A stretch of 64,000 nucleotides of DNA, from the NCBI GenBank assembly GCA_016630955.3, contig CM049985.1, positions 1,736,001-1,800,000 of the forward strand, read 5' to 3'. This document shows positions 10,212 to 22,013 of this stretch, one piece after another. Numbering within the stretch: position 1 is the stretch's first letter; each line of letters begins with the position of its first letter. Origin of the DNA: Didymella arachidicola (Eukaryota > Ascomycota > Dothideomycetes > Pleosporales > Didymellaceae). The position numbers and the translations under genes are program-made. The notes below the pieces were generated by a model that was given only the letters and a program-made list of their open reading frames with translations, had not been told where the DNA came from and made no database searches.

Positions 10212-10513
10212 TATTTAGGAACTTGTAATGTCTCTTAATAAGTTCTATTATTCTTATAATGCTAGGGTGTCTATAAAGTAGGTTATGAGAGTAACTATTT
10301 ATAACTTCTTCCTCTAGTTCCTCTAGTACTTATAGCGGTATATAATACTTCTAGCAGACTAGTATTAAATTATTAAGCTACTATAATAGTCCTAACTTAC
10401 AGATTATAATTAACTCTTTTAGTATTAGTTCTCTATTAGCTACTTATAAAGGGTATAGCTTCTTCTTTCTTTAGTTTTATAAGCCTACTTACGTAATAGT
10501 AGATTAAGATATA
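10212..10513 (-). pseudogene. Ty3/gypsy integrase zinc-finger (H2C2) relic
   Basis: On the minus strand one frame reads VLEELEEEVINSYSHNLL, then YRHPSIIRIIELIKRHYKF. This matches the N-terminal zinc-binding part of gypsy integrases (xHDxPLxGHPGxxRTxxLIxRxYxWP). G-to-A/C-to-T decay explains most differences. It lies between P5 and P6 and continues into neither. Confidence 0.7.
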
Positions 10514-12378
10514 ACGTACCTCACGGGTAAGTGGGCCACCCTGTCTAGTGGGCCACTTTTGCCAAGACCACACCAAACTTCACATTAAATTGTAGTATAG
10601 TAACAGCACCTCGCGTATGGGGGTTCTGAGGAAGACGTCCTGGCAAGGTCCATAGTAGATAAGTGTTATTTACACGTTCGCGCGTTGTGCCCTGTCTCTC
10701 CGCACGTTCCACACCGTCGTTGGGATAGTTCACCTCCTTCAGCGCGCATCCTCTTCTTTGGCTTCTTACCATCACCACGCACGCCAAACTCCTTTAGAGC
10801 AGTTAAACGCTGTGCCTCTTCAACTGTTATGCTCCCTCCTGTTTGAATTCGCTTCCTTTTATGTGATTTGCGCTCTGTTGCAGCTGCTAGAGCCTCTCGA
10901 AGCTCATCACGTTCCTTTCTCATCAACGCAAGCTGGTGCGCTACCTTTGCTCCCCCCTTTGCATAGTGCTCTAGCGCGCTATACACTGAATTTGGTGAGC
11001 TGCCCTGCTGCCTCTTATACTTGTCTCGAATTAGAGTTGATTGCGACTGAAATTCAAGCAGGTTTTTGGGGGTTTGGGACTGCCAGGGCTCGTTGTTGGT
11101 AGGTAGTTGGGGTGATAGAGTCCGCAGCCTCACATTGAGGGTTGATATGACCCGTTCTGGGTCAAAGGGGACCAATCCAGCGCCTCGGAACCCTCCCTAG
11201 ATGTTGCTAGGGGTGATAGTCGCGTTATATGCTGCTCTTAAGCATACTAGGAACGACTGCTTGTCTATGTGGTTGATCCGGTTGCGCGAGAGCTTGTTGA
11301 CCTGATGCCCGTACTCCCGCTTCAAAGGGGCAAAACAACCCACATCAAGCGGCTGCAAGAGTTGCGATGAGTGCGCAGGCATTGTAAGAGTTACAATCTT
11401 GTTCTCTTTGCAGTATTGGGTGAATGCTGCGGCCTGGTGGCTCTCATGGCCGTCTATAAGTAGCAAACGGTGGGTCCCATAGGTACGCTCCTTAGTATGC
11501 CTGTTAAAGTGCTTCAACCAGTCAAGACCAAGCTCGTTGTTGGTCCAGCCGTTCTCAGAGACCCCAATTACCCAGTCCTGGGGCAGATCTTTGTCCTTAG
11601 ACCAGTTGGTGGTGTGGGTTTTGGCTTTAAGGATAATAAAGGGTGGAATAGCCCACCCTGCAGCATTTACGCCTAAGATTAACGTAGCCCACTCCTTATT
11701 GCCTGGCTGTATCTGCTTTGCTCGTCCTCGGTTCTCTACGTCTGCAACCACTGCTCCAGGGGTAATCTGACCCATTGCAAAGCCAGTCTCGTCAAAGTTG
11801 TACGTGTCTTCGTCCACAATGCCGTACTTAGCTTTGACATTAGCTACTAGGCTGAACCAGCCTTGTATTATCTCAGGATCCTCGCAGAGGGCTCTCTTGT
11901 AGTCATACTTGCGACTAAACTTTACTTTTAGCCTTGGTTGACGCTTTACAAACGTACTGGGCCAATTTCGGCCAACAGGGGCCATTCCACGCTCTTGTCG
12001 CAGCAAATTGGCCATATCAGCCACATCTGACAAGCGAGGGGGTTCTCCTCGCTGTATAAGGTAAAGAACGTGATCAACAATCGCCTCCTCTGCGTGCTCA
12101 TCCAGATACCGTCGGCTAGGCATAGAATCAACTCTTGAGGGCTGTCCAGCGCGTCGTTGGGCTAGTGTAGTTCGGGGCACGTTGAAGATAGCTGCAACGC
12201 GTCGCAGGGAGAGATTCGCATCCTGTTTGATAGCTTGAAGTGCAAGCTGTATCCGAGCTTCTTTTAACGCGTCTGATTGACCTTGTTGTTGAGGCATTAG
12301 TGTAGGGAGAGAGTTTTGGTGTGGTCTTGGCAAAAGTGGCCCACTAGACAGGGTGGCCCACTTACCCGTGAGGTACGT
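10514..12378 (-). mobile_element. P6: nearly intact pogo-type transposon
   Basis: 1865 bp, TA at 10512-10513 and 12379-12380. Both ends match over about 60 bp, starting ACGTACCTCACGGGTAAG with two copies of AGTGGGCCAC. The inner part (TTTTGCCAAGACCACACC) is shared with the left end of P12. Confidence 0.92.
10666..12297 (-). pseudogene. P6 transposase with a single in-frame TAG
   Basis: 544 codons from the ATG at 12295-12297, interrupted only by one TAG at about 11194-11196 (after TPSNI). There the relatives have a residue and P4 has Gln. The upstream ORF holds the HTH (LSLRRVAAIFNVPRTTLAQRRA) and the whole DDE core ([27 protein letters not shown]35D). The downstream ORF holds the basic tail and the CCHC knuckle (CGTCGETGHNARTC). 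The upstream product alone would be a 367-aa catalytic protein lacking the zinc knuckle, so partial function is possible. Confidence 0.88.
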
Positions 12379-13002
12379 TATAGTTACTTTATGCTCCTAA
12401 GTCTAATAATACTATTATTCTAGTGCCTTCTAGCATAATAGAGAATTTGATAAGGGACTAGGCCTTAGAGGAATCCTAATATTAATTCTAAGAGCTCTAG
12501 ACTGCGTTAAGTAAAAGCTCTTGTCTAGGTTGTCCCTAGTATCTGTTTACTACATGTCTAAAAAAGACTTATCCTAAGGCATTAAGCTGCTTTAGTCCTT
12601 AAGTAGCTAGTGTCTCTAACGCTTTAGGTTAAGACACTTAACCTACTTATAACTATAGCACTCTTTATTCTATACTAGGTGTATATCTAATATTTCCTCT
12701 ATACTTATAACTCTAGGGAAGTAGAGGTTAGTATACTTATCCTAGATATACTTTTTATAATTAGTCCTTATATATTCCTACTAATAGTCTTTGCAACCCT
12801 TAAGTTTACTAGGAAACTATGTACTGTTTAACTTAAATTGTTTATAGTCCTTGCAGGCTTTACAATAGCACTACATAGCTAGAAGTTAAGAATAGCGCAG
12901 GCTCCTAATATTCTAATAGAGTTGTTCTATATTACTCTATGTTAGTATAGTAGAATATTAGTTAAAGTTAGGTTTATCTTAACTTTAGGTATATAAGTTA
13001 TA
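12379..13002 (-). other. RIPed relic of unknown type between P6 and P7
   Basis: TA-rich. One minus-strand frame stays protein-like if TAG is read as Gln or Trp (CYCKACKDYKQFKLNST, then FPSKLKGCKDY). That suggests a decayed Cys-containing coding region. I cannot assign it to a family. Confidence 0.35.
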
Positions 13003-14827
13003 ACGTGTTTCACCACCGAGCGCCGCACCCCACCGAGCGCCGCACTTTCGACAGCAGAACGCCGTCGTAACAACAACGCGTAATGTCTCAACTACAACAA
13101 GCTTCTAGACTCTACACTGAAGCTGACGTACAGCTTGCAATATCTGATATCTCAAGAAATTAAATTAAAAGTATACGATGCGCTGAGAAGGTCTACAAAG
13201 TACCTGAACGGACGATCCGACGGCGACGCGAGGGAACACGCTCTCGACGCGGCTGCGAGCCGAACGCGAAGCGCCTTACAAAGCTAGAAGAGGAGGCAGT
13301 TATACTACGTATACTTGAGGAGTCTGATCGTGGATTACCCTCCTCGAAGGCAGATGTGCGAGCTATGGCAGATAAACTACTAAGAGAGCGTGGTGGTGAT
13401 ACTGTTGGCAAGAACTGGGTTGACAGGTTTATTCAACGTACACCTGAGCTGCAAAAGCGCTGGACCCGCCCGTACGATCGCCAGCGAGCTGCCTGCGAGG
13501 ATCCGGCGATTCTCCAGACCTGGTTCACGCTTGTTCAGTCTACAAAAGCCAAGTACGGTATTGTAGACAAGGACATGTACAACTTTAATAAGTCTGGCTT
13601 CCTAATGGGCAAGATCTCGTCGCAGCTGGTAGTAACAGGCTCAGAGAAGCCTAGGAAGCGGAAGAAACTCTAACCTGGCAATTGCGAGTGGGTTACCCTG
13701 GTACAAGGCGTCGGGTCGACGGGGAAGGTAATCCCACCGTTTCTTATCCTTGCAGGCAAGGTCCTTATCTCTAGCTAGTTCACTGAGGACCTCCCACAGG
13801 ACTGGGTCATTGATGTTAGTCCTACTGGCTGGACTAACAACAATCTGGCGCTTGCCTGGCTCTACCACTTCAACACGCATGCGAAGCCTGTTAGGGTCTA
13901 CAGGCTGCTCATTATTGATGGCCACGAGAGCCATCGTTCAGTGGATTTTCAGGATCTCTGCAAAGAGAAGAAGATAATCACTCTCTGTATGCCACCACAC
14001 TCGTCGCACCTGTTGTAGCCACTTGACGTCGCCGGCTTCTCGCCGCTGAAGCGCCTGTATGGCGACGAGGTTTCGGCCTTGGCGCGCAACCGCATCCACC
14101 ATATTAACAAGGCAACCTTCCTACCAGCCTTCAAAGCAGCTTTTAGTAAGGCGTTCACTGCAGAGAACGTTCGCGCAGGCTTCAGAGGTGCTGGGCTAGT
14201 CCCACATAACCTAGAGGCTGTAATATCAAAGCTTGACGTGCGCCTGCGCACGCTAACGCCGCCAAAACCCAGCGACGTCGCCTGGGAGCCGAAGACACCA
14301 CGCAACGCTTACGAAGTAGAGGAGCAGTCAACTCTAATTCAAAAGCGAATCCAAATCTATCAAGAGTCTCTAGCAAGTTCTTTAGATGAGCAGGTCAAAC
14401 AGCTGGCGAAAGGCGCTCAGCAGATAGCTTATAATATGGTATTAGTGCAGGAGGAAATAGGCCGCCTTTAAGACGCGGTAGAAGCGTCTATAAAGCGCAA
14501 GACTTGTAAGAGACGCTATATACGCGCAGAGGAGGCCCTTACAATTGGCGAAGTAGTTGACTTAGTAGCTGAAAAGGAGGGTGGGGGTCGTGGTGAGGGC
14601 GAGACGCCTGCGAAGAGGGTGCGCGTTGGGCGACGCTGCGGACGTTGCGGCGAGATTGGACATAATTCCCGTACATGCAAGGTAGAAATAGATGATGCAG
14701 ATGATAGCGAAGCTTCTGAATAATACTATCCAGGTCTGTAACTAATTGTTTATCAGTGTTGTGTTGCGATACAGCGCTGCGCAGGCGTTCTGCTGTCGAA
14801 AGTGCGGCGCTCGGTGGTGAAACACGT
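13003..14827 (+). mobile_element. P7: pogo-type transposon, RIP-damaged
   Basis: 1825 bp between TA at 13001-13002 and 14828-14829. The left TIR begins ACGTGTTTCACCACCGAG with the word ACCGAGCGCCGCAC twice. The right end carries the outer part of the same TIR (one copy of the word) plus the CTGCTGTCGAAAG inner arm. Confidence 0.9.
13083..14723 (+). pseudogene. P7 transposase, five stops and D-to-N active site
   Basis: 547 codons with no net indel. It is related to P3 and P13 (ADKLLRERGGDTVGKNWVDRF, LALAWLYHFNTHAK). Stops occur after SRN, KKL, ISS, HLL and GRL. The first catalytic Asp has become Asn (YNFNKSGF instead of YNFDxxGF), so even stop suppression would give an inactive enzyme. The second and third Asp (LIIDGHESH, PLDVAGF) and the CCHC knuckle (CGRCGEIGHNSRTC) remain. 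Confidence 0.88.
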
Positions 14828-15414
14828 TAATTGTCTAACTATTATTATGTTATAGAGTTATTTTTCTTCTACTAAATAAAGTCTTCTTTATACTATTCCT
14901 TATTAGTCTTCCTTATATTAATTACTTATTAATTAAATTTCTTAAGTGCTTTAGAGTTACTAAGTAAATACTGTCTTAACTATATAATATCTTTATCTAT
15001 TATCTATTTATAGGTAGCTGTAATATCCTATAGACTTAATCTCTAGATAGTAGTAAATAGCGTCTCTTCCTTATACTCTAGGATATTATTAATAATAGTT
15101 AAATTTGTTATTAGTATTTAAGGTTCTTAGAAGATAGAAGTCTAGGTAGATTAGTTACGTAAGACTATTATATTCTAACTATCTTATATTTTATTATATA
15201 TAATTAGGTGTTTTCTTTCATTAGAGTAGTACTTATTATTATATTAGTAGAAAGAATTGTAGTATTATTTGCTAATAATAATGCTATTGTTCCTTATATT
15301 GCACTCTACTACATAGTATTAACAGGGATTGTTGTTAATCTATTTCGTCCTAGGGTAAGGCGTTGGTAACCGAATTTGTTTGCTTAAAGCATCTTTATTA
15401 GACTCTTTAATATA
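14828..15414 (-). other. RIPed spacer between P7 and P8, probably gypsy pol/gag remnant
   Basis: 587 bp, very TA-rich. Removing P8 and one TA joins it in frame to the gag knuckle relic at 17247-17725, so it is probably the continuation of that gypsy element. I recognise no specific motif. Confidence 0.4.
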
Positions 15415-17246
15415 ACGTAAGTGCATAGCGAGTCGGCCAGCTAGGCGAGTCGGCCACCCTAACAACCTATTAGGCCTACTAACTACAATTACTCAACACA
15501 ACAACATTATATTGCAACCTGTAGTAGATATTCTTAATCGCTAACGTCTACTACATATTTCTTACATGTGCGCAAGTTGTGCCCAGTCTCTCCGCAGCGC
15601 TTACAATGCCTTTTGCCCCTCTTACCTGCAACTGTTCGAGCACTACTCTCACGAGTCTCCCCCTCAACCTGCGCCCCAACGTCGCATTGGGCTATCAAAT
15701 CCTCTGCCTCTTCCTTTGACAGGTCTCCACCCTTCTGAATTCGCTTCCTTTTGCGCGATTTGCGCTCAGAAGCAGCCTTGTTTGACGCTCCAAGCTGCAG
15801 CACTTGGGCTGCTAATAACGTCTGCCCATACAGCAGCATTGCAGTGCCTCTCTGCAGCTGATTAACGATCTCCACCATCGGAGTTGGTGATGATCCTTGG
15901 TGCCTTTGAATGCGATCGCGAAGCAACGTTGATTGAGCCTCTATCTCGTTGGCAGTGGTAGGTATCTTAGGGTTCCATCGGGGCTCTCCTGAGAGAGGCG
16001 GTGTTGGCGTGCGACGCTTCACATTAAGCTTCGATAGCACCACTAATGGATTATTAGGCACTAAGCCAGTTGATTTGAAGCTTAAGAGGATGTTTGCCTT
16101 TAAGAATGCCTTGTTAAACACCTTACTTAAGGTCGCAATAAAGGCCTTCTTGTCAATCCGGCCAATATGGTCCAGCGCCAAGACTCTGATCCGCTTCAAT
16201 GGGGCAAAACAACCTACGTCAAGTGGCTGCAGGATGTGAGATGAGTGTGGAGGCATACACAGGGTAATTATCTTGTTCTCCTCGCAGATTTTTTGGAAGG
16301 CAAGTGACTTGTGGCTCTCGTGGCCATCAAGTATTAGCAGCACGTGGCTACCCACCCTTCGGCCCTTGATCTGCTCAACAAAGTGCCTTAACCAGGCTAC
16401 TCCAGTGTCGTTTATAGTCCAGCCGTTGCTGCTAACCCCAATGCGCCATTAGGGCTTCAAATTAGGGTACCAAGACACGTCGTGGTTCTTTGCTTTAAAG
16501 ATGAGATAGGGTGCGATTGCCCAGCCCATCGCGTTGATTGCAGCGATCAGAGTCACCCACTCACGATCTCCCTGCTGGACCCCAATGGGCTTAGAGCGTC
16601 TTTCTGATGCAGTGACTACTTTGACGCGATTTCCGATGCCCATAGTGAAGCCAGTCTCGTCAAAGTTGTAGGTATCGTTGTCCAGAATGCCATACTTGGC
16701 CTTAACGTTCCGCACTAGGTCAAACCAGGGCCCAATAACCCCTTGGTCGCTGCAGAGGACCCTCTGGCGATCCTTCTGTCGAGTCATACGCGATTAGCGT
16801 TCAGGTTCGCGTTTAACAAAGTTTGACGCCCATCGAGGGCCAACAGGCTTCGCGTCGCGTGTAGCGCGCAGTTAATTAGCCATATCTTCAACGCAATGGA
16901 GCGTTGGGGCTCTACCTTGCTGATCAAGGTTCTTGATATGCTGCACAAGCGTTCTCTCTTCTGTCTTATCAAGCGCTGATGATTTGGGCTGGGTATCGCG
17001 TGTTGACTGCTTCCCAGCGCGTCGGTATTGAAGTGTTGATCTTGGCACGTTATAGACAACAGCAGCGCGTCGCACGCTGAGTTCTTGAGGTTTCTTAATT
17101 GCTTGAAGTGCAAGCTTGATTCTGTCTTCTTTTGAGAGCGATTTAAGGTCGGGTGGTTGATCCATTGTGGTTTGAAGGTTGGTAGGCCCAATGGGTTGTT
17201 AGGGTGGCCGACTCGCCTAGCTGGCCGACTCGCTATGCACTTACGT
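15415..17246 (-). mobile_element. P8: pogo-type transposon
   Basis: 1832 bp between TA at 15413-15414 and 17247-17248. Near-perfect TIRs start ACGTAAGTGCATAGCGAG with the word GCGAGTCGGCCA in two copies. The body is closely related to P9. Confidence 0.92.
15534..17165 (-). pseudogene. P8 transposase, three stops
   Basis: 544 codons from ATG 17163-17165 (MDQPPDLKSLSKEDRIKLAL). Stops follow EDMAN, EPER and LKP. A short in-frame deletion after PLKR removes a few residues relative to P9 (AYSREIRG). The catalytic Asp are all present ([26 protein letters not shown]) and the CCHC knuckle is intact (CKRCGETGHNLRTC). Of this pair of elements it is the better preserved. Confidence 0.87.
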
Positions 17247-17725
17247 TAGTTATTATTAGGTCCGGAAGTAGGGTCCTCTCTAAGACGTCCTATCTTATTA
17301 GTAACAACCTCCTACTCTTAGTTGCTACTATTATTATAAGCAAGTGTGTTAAGCTATCTTATTACTTTATTTTTAATATAATAGTTATAGGTGTAGTAGC
17401 CTATCTTGCTACAGCTATAACAAGTTACTAAAGACTTATTACTGCAGTTATTACTACCCTTTTTTTCTTATTCGATTGTTTAGGTTCTTTATTAATGTTA
17501 GAGAGGTCTATTACTATAGGGCTATAGTATCTACTATTTATATTATTATAGACACAGCGTCTTATATTTACCTAGTAATAGTTACTACACTAACTATAGT
17601 AGAAGTTATAGTTGCGCTACTAGTTATATAGAGCCTAGGGTAGGTAAGTAACCTAGGTTATAACTTACGTATAAGGGTCCTCTCTTAATTCTTATTAAAG
17701 GTTATAGAGTTTAATATTAATACTA
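17247..17725 (-). pseudogene. Ty3/gypsy gag nucleocapsid relic
   Basis: The minus strand reads NNCSNKSLVTCYSCSKIGYYTYNYY, a CCHC knuckle in which His and the last Cys have become Tyr. Both changes are CpA-to-TpA. A Lys-rich stretch in the neighbouring frame precedes it. It is the downstream continuation of the capsid relic at 19538-20148; P9 sits between them. Confidence 0.68.
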
Positions 17726-19537
17726 ACGTGAGTGCATAGCGAGTGACGCGGATAAGCGAGTGACGCGCCCCAACAAGCCGATGGGTCTACCTACCTTCAA
17801 ACCTCAATGGATCAACCACCAGACCTTGAATTACTTCCAAATGAAGAGAGAATCAATCTTGCACTCCAAGCAATTAAAAAACCTCAAGAACTAAGCGTGC
17901 GACGCGCTGCTGTAGTTTACAAGGTCTCAGAGGCAACTCTCCGCCGCCGACGCGCTGGAACGCGATCAACACGCGATACCCACCCCAAATCATCGAATCT
18001 TACTAAGGCAGAAGAGCAGACCCTTGTAAAGTACATAAGGAAGCTTGACCAGCAAGGATCTAGCCTAACGCTTCGTTGGGTTGAAGATATGGCTAATCAA
18101 CTGCGCGCTGCACGCGACGCAGGCCCTGTTGGCTTGCGATGGGCCTCAAACTTCGTTAAACGCGAGCCTGGAGTCAAATCGCGAATGACTCGACAGAGGG
18201 ATCGCCAGAGAGTCCTCTGCAGCGACCCAGCTGTCGTTGAGCCCTGGTTTGACCTGGTACAGAACGTTAAGGCCAAGTACGGTATCCTGGACGAAGATAC
18301 CTACAAGTCGAGTCAAAGTAGTTACTGCATCAGAGAGACGTACTGAGCCTATTGGAGTCCAGCAGGGAGATCGTGAGTGGGTGACTCTGATCGCTGCGAT
18401 CAACGCGATGGGCTAGGCAATCGCGCCCTACCTTATCTTCAAAGCGAAGAACCACGACGAAGCTTGGTTCCCTGATTTGAAGCCCCAATGGCGCATTGGG
18501 GTAAGTGACAACGGCTGGACTACCAACGAGCTTGGTGTAGCCTGGCTCAGGCACTTTATTGAGCGGATCAAAGGCCAGAGGGTAGGTAGCTACGTGCTGC
18601 TGATACTTGACGGCCACGAGAGCCACAAGTCGCTCTCTTTCCAGGAGCTTTGCGAGCAGAACAAGATAATTACCCTCTGTATGCCTCCGCACTCGTCACA
18701 CATCCTTCAGCCGCTTGACGTGGGTTGTTTTGCCCCCCTGAAGCGAGCGTACAGCAGAGAGATCAGAGGCTTGGCATTAGACCATATTGGCAGAATTGAC
18801 AAGAAAGCCTTCATCGCGACCTTTGCAAAGGTATTTGAGCAGGCGTTTTCAAAGGCAAACATCACAGCAAGCTTTAAGGCAACTGGATTAGTGCCTAGAG
18901 ATCCATCGGTGGTGCTATCAAAGCTTGATGTTAAGGTCCGCACGCCAACACCGCCGCTCTTAGAGGAGCTCGAATGGAACCCTAAGACACCCACCAACGC
19001 CAATGAGATCCAGGCTTAATCAACGCTGCTTCGCGATCGTATTCAAAAGCACCAAGGATCGTCACCAACTCCGATGGTTGAGATCGTTGATCAGCTGCAG
19101 AGAGGCACGGCAATGCTGCTGCATGGGCAGACGTTATTAGCAGCCCGAGTGCTGCAGCTTGAAGCGTCAAATAAAGCAGCCTCTGAGCGTAAATCACGGA
19201 AAAGAAAGCGTATTCAGAAGGGCGGAGACCTGTCAAAGGAAGAGGCAGAGGACTTAATAGCTCAACGCGACGTTAAGGCGCAGGTTGAAGGGGAGAGTCG
19301 TGAGGGTAGGGTTCGAACAGGTGCAGGCAAGAGCGGTAAAAGGCACTGTAAGCGCTGCGGAGAGATTGGTCACAATTCGCGCACTTGTAAGAAAGATGTA
19401 GTAGAGGTTAGCGATTAATATTCTGTACTGTAAGCTACAGTACAACGTTGTGGTGTTGTACTGTTGCAGTTAGTAGGCCTAACAGCTTGTTAGGGCGCGT
19501 CACTCGCTTATCCGCGTCACTCGCTATGCACTCACGT
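17726..19537 (+). mobile_element. P9: pogo-type transposon inserted in a gypsy gag
   Basis: 1812 bp between TA at 17724-17725 and 19538-19539. The TIR begins ACGTGAGTGCATAGCGAG and carries the word AAGCGAGTGACGCG (first copy TAGCGAGTGACGCG). Deleting P9 and one TA restores a continuous gag reading frame on the opposite strand, which proves the insertion point. Confidence 0.93.
17807..19418 (+). pseudogene. P9 transposase, deletion of first catalytic Asp
   Basis: Begins MDQPPDLELLPNEER and is close to P8. After DEDTYK (18306) about 35 bp are missing. This removes NFDETGFTMGIGN, which holds the first catalytic Asp, and shifts the frame. Beyond it the original frame continues with a Trp-to-TAG stop after NAMG and a Gln-to-TAA stop after EIQA. 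The second and third Asp and the CCHC knuckle (CKRCGEIGHNSRTC) remain. Confidence 0.88.
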
Positions 19538-20148
19538 TAATTACATTATTTACTAGTGCGTTAAAGGTATTAGTAACTACAGCGGTCTATATAAGTTCCT
19601 CTTTAATCTTAGGCTGAAGGCCTAATTTAAACATAGTTATTAGCGTAACGTTGTCCTAGCTAGTAAACGTAGCTACCTACTAAAACTTAGCAGCGTAGTT
19701 AGTAGCAGACGTAGTCTGTTAGATGCGCTAAATCTTATATTAGGTAATAGTTAGTTTATTATATACTCTAAACACTTAGCAGATCTATTCCTTAAATAGA
19801 TTAAAGTCTTTAATCTATAGGTTAATGTCTATTAAATTGTCTTCTCTATAGTAATAGTAGATAAAAAGCTTAATGTAAGTAAACGTGCAATCTTTTATAA
19901 AGGTAGCTACAAAAGTAATATATTTCTCTTCTAGAATGCGTCCTCCTTAAAATATAAAGAATAGATTAAGCTTTATAAGCTAGTCTTCTAGCTTGTTACA
20001 AGTACTATCGAAGGTCTTAGGTTTAGCTACTAGGTAGAAACTAGTTGGGGGAGGCGCTGCTACCTCCTTGTCTATGTTAAGATTATTATTAGCTGTAAAG
20101 CATAATGCGTTAGAGTTACTTAGAGTAGCATAAGATCCTAAGGTAGTA
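19538..20148 (-). pseudogene. Ty3/gypsy gag capsid relic
   Basis: Reading RIP stops as Gln or Trp on the minus strand gives KPKTFDSTCNKLED, LNLFF, ILEEKYITFVATFIKD, TTSATNYAAKF..VATFTS, DNVTLITMFKLGLQPKIKEEL. This matches fungal gypsy gag capsid (PxxFDGTRxKLxxFLxQLxLYF; SVAEYAxRFxQLAxxTxWNDxALxxxFxxGLxxxIKDEL). It starts beside P10 and is continued across P9 at 17247-17725. Confidence 0.8.
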
Positions 20149-22013
20149 ACGTACATCACGGGCGAGCGGCGCACATGGGCGAGCGGCGCACTTTTGCCAA
20201 GACCCTACCAAAACACCAACCTCTACTGATGCCTCCACAAAAACAACAGACAGACGCGTTAAAAGAAGCTCAGGTACAGCTTGCAATCCAAGCTCTTAAA
20301 AAAGACGCGAAACTCTCTGTTCGACGCGCTGCCGCTATCTTCAGCGCCCCTGAAACAACACTACGCGCAAGACGCGCCGGACGACCTTCACGCGTTGATA
20401 CTATGGCCAACTCACGAAATCTGACCAATACTGAAGAGGAGGTGATTGTTACGCATATACTTGAGCTGTCTAAGCAAGGACGGCCTCCTCGGCTTGCAGA
20501 TGTGACTGATATCGCCAATTCTCTGCGGAAAGAGCGCGGTTTGGCCCCTGTTGGCTCAAACTGGGCCAGCACGTTCGTTTCGCGTCAGGAGGAGCTCAAA
20601 GTGGTCTTTAATCGCAAGTACGACTACAAGAGAGCCCTCTGTGAGGATCCTGAGGTTATACAGGGCTAGTTCAACCTTGTAGCTAACACTAAAGCCAAGT
20701 ATGGCATCCAGGACAACGACACGTACAACTTCGACGAGACAGGCTTCATGATGGGCCAGATAAGCTCTGGAGCAGTCGTTACAGCTTCAGAGAACCGTGA
20801 ACGGGCAAAGGCAGTCTAGCTAGGCAATCGCGAGTGGGTAACGGTCATCCAGGGCATCAATGCCACAGGGTGGGCAATCCCGCCCTACATCATCTTCAAA
20901 GCCCGCCGCCACCAGTCCAACTGGTACAAAGATGATGACCTGCCCCAGGATTGGACTGTTGCTGTCTCTGAGAACGGCTAGACTACTAACGAGCTTGGTT
21001 TTGACTGGTTAAAGCACTTTGACAGGCATACAAAGGCGCGTACTGTTGGCAGCCACCGGTTGCTGATTATTGATGGTCATGGGAGCCATAACACTGCAGA
21101 ATTCGCGCAATACTGCAAGGATCAGAAGATTATAATCCTATGCATGTCTCCGCACTCATCGCACCTCCTTCAGCCACTTGATGTGGCTTGTTTTGGCCCT
21201 CTAAAGAAGGCGTACAGGGATGAGGTCAATTAGCTTATACACAACCGGATTAACCACATCACAAAGCAGGAGTTCCTCCTATGCTTTATAGCAGCTTATA
21301 ACAAAGCTATAACCTCCAGCAACATCTAGGGAGGGTTCTGAGGGGCCGGATTGGCTCCATTTAACCCAGATCGCGTTATATCAACCCTAAATGTAAGGCT
21401 GCGCACCCTATCGCCACGACTCCCCCAAAACAGCCCGCTCTGGCAGTCGCAAACCCCAAGCAATACCCTAGAATTCGGGTCCTAATCAACGCTTGTGAAG
21501 AAGAGGATTCAGAAGCATATAGACAGCTCACCAACCTCTATGGTTGAAGCGTTTGAGAAGGTCTCAAAGGGGGCAGCAATTGTTGCGCACAAGCTGGCTT
21601 TGGCACAACGGGAGAACGCTGCGCTTCACGCAGCTCTAGCAGCTGCTACAGAACGTAGATCGCGCAAAAGAAGGCATATCCAGACAGAGGGAAGCCTCAC
21701 GGTTGAAGAGGGCCAGCGGCGGACTACTCTATTAGAGTATAGCGCGCGTAGTGATGGAAAGAAGAGGAAGACGCAGGTGCGTGCTGAAGGAGGTGAACCA
21801 TCCCAACGACGCTGTGGACGGTGCGGAGAGGGTGGGCACAACGCACGAACGTGCAATAATAGAGCAGAAGAGGTCCCTAAGTAATATTACAGCTTGTTTT
21901 GCCTTATGCAGGGCTAATTTGTGGTGTTCTGGGCCATAATGTAGGTGTTTTTGGTGGGGTCTTGGCAAAAGTGCGCCGCTCGCCCATGTGCGCCGCTCGC
22001 CCGTGATGTACGT
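20149..22013 (+). mobile_element. P10: pogo-type transposon, sister of P1 and P11
   Basis: 1865 bp flanked by TA (20147-20148, 22014-22015). TIRs are perfect over about 56 bp, starting ACGTACATCACGGGCGAG with two copies of GCGAGCGGCGCAC. It lies head-to-head in inverted orientation to P11, 282 bp away. Confidence 0.93.
20229..21884 (+). pseudogene. P10 transposase, seven stops
   Basis: 552 codons, no indel. Stops lie at 20667, 20817, 20979, 21231, 21327, 21339 and 21483 (first base); all but the TGA at 21339 fit Gln or Trp to TAG/TAA. At 20817 the context TAGCTAGGC replaces the CAGCCAGGC seen in P12, a double CpA-to-TpA hit. The C-terminal 129 residues (knuckle CGRCGEGGHNARTC) are open. Catalytic Asp codons are all present. 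Confidence 0.88.

Noticed and set aside
157..21884. Programmed read-through or a non-standard code to explain the many TAG codons
   Set aside because: TAA and TGA stops also occur, host genes use normal stops, and the changes fit CpA-to-TpA mutation.
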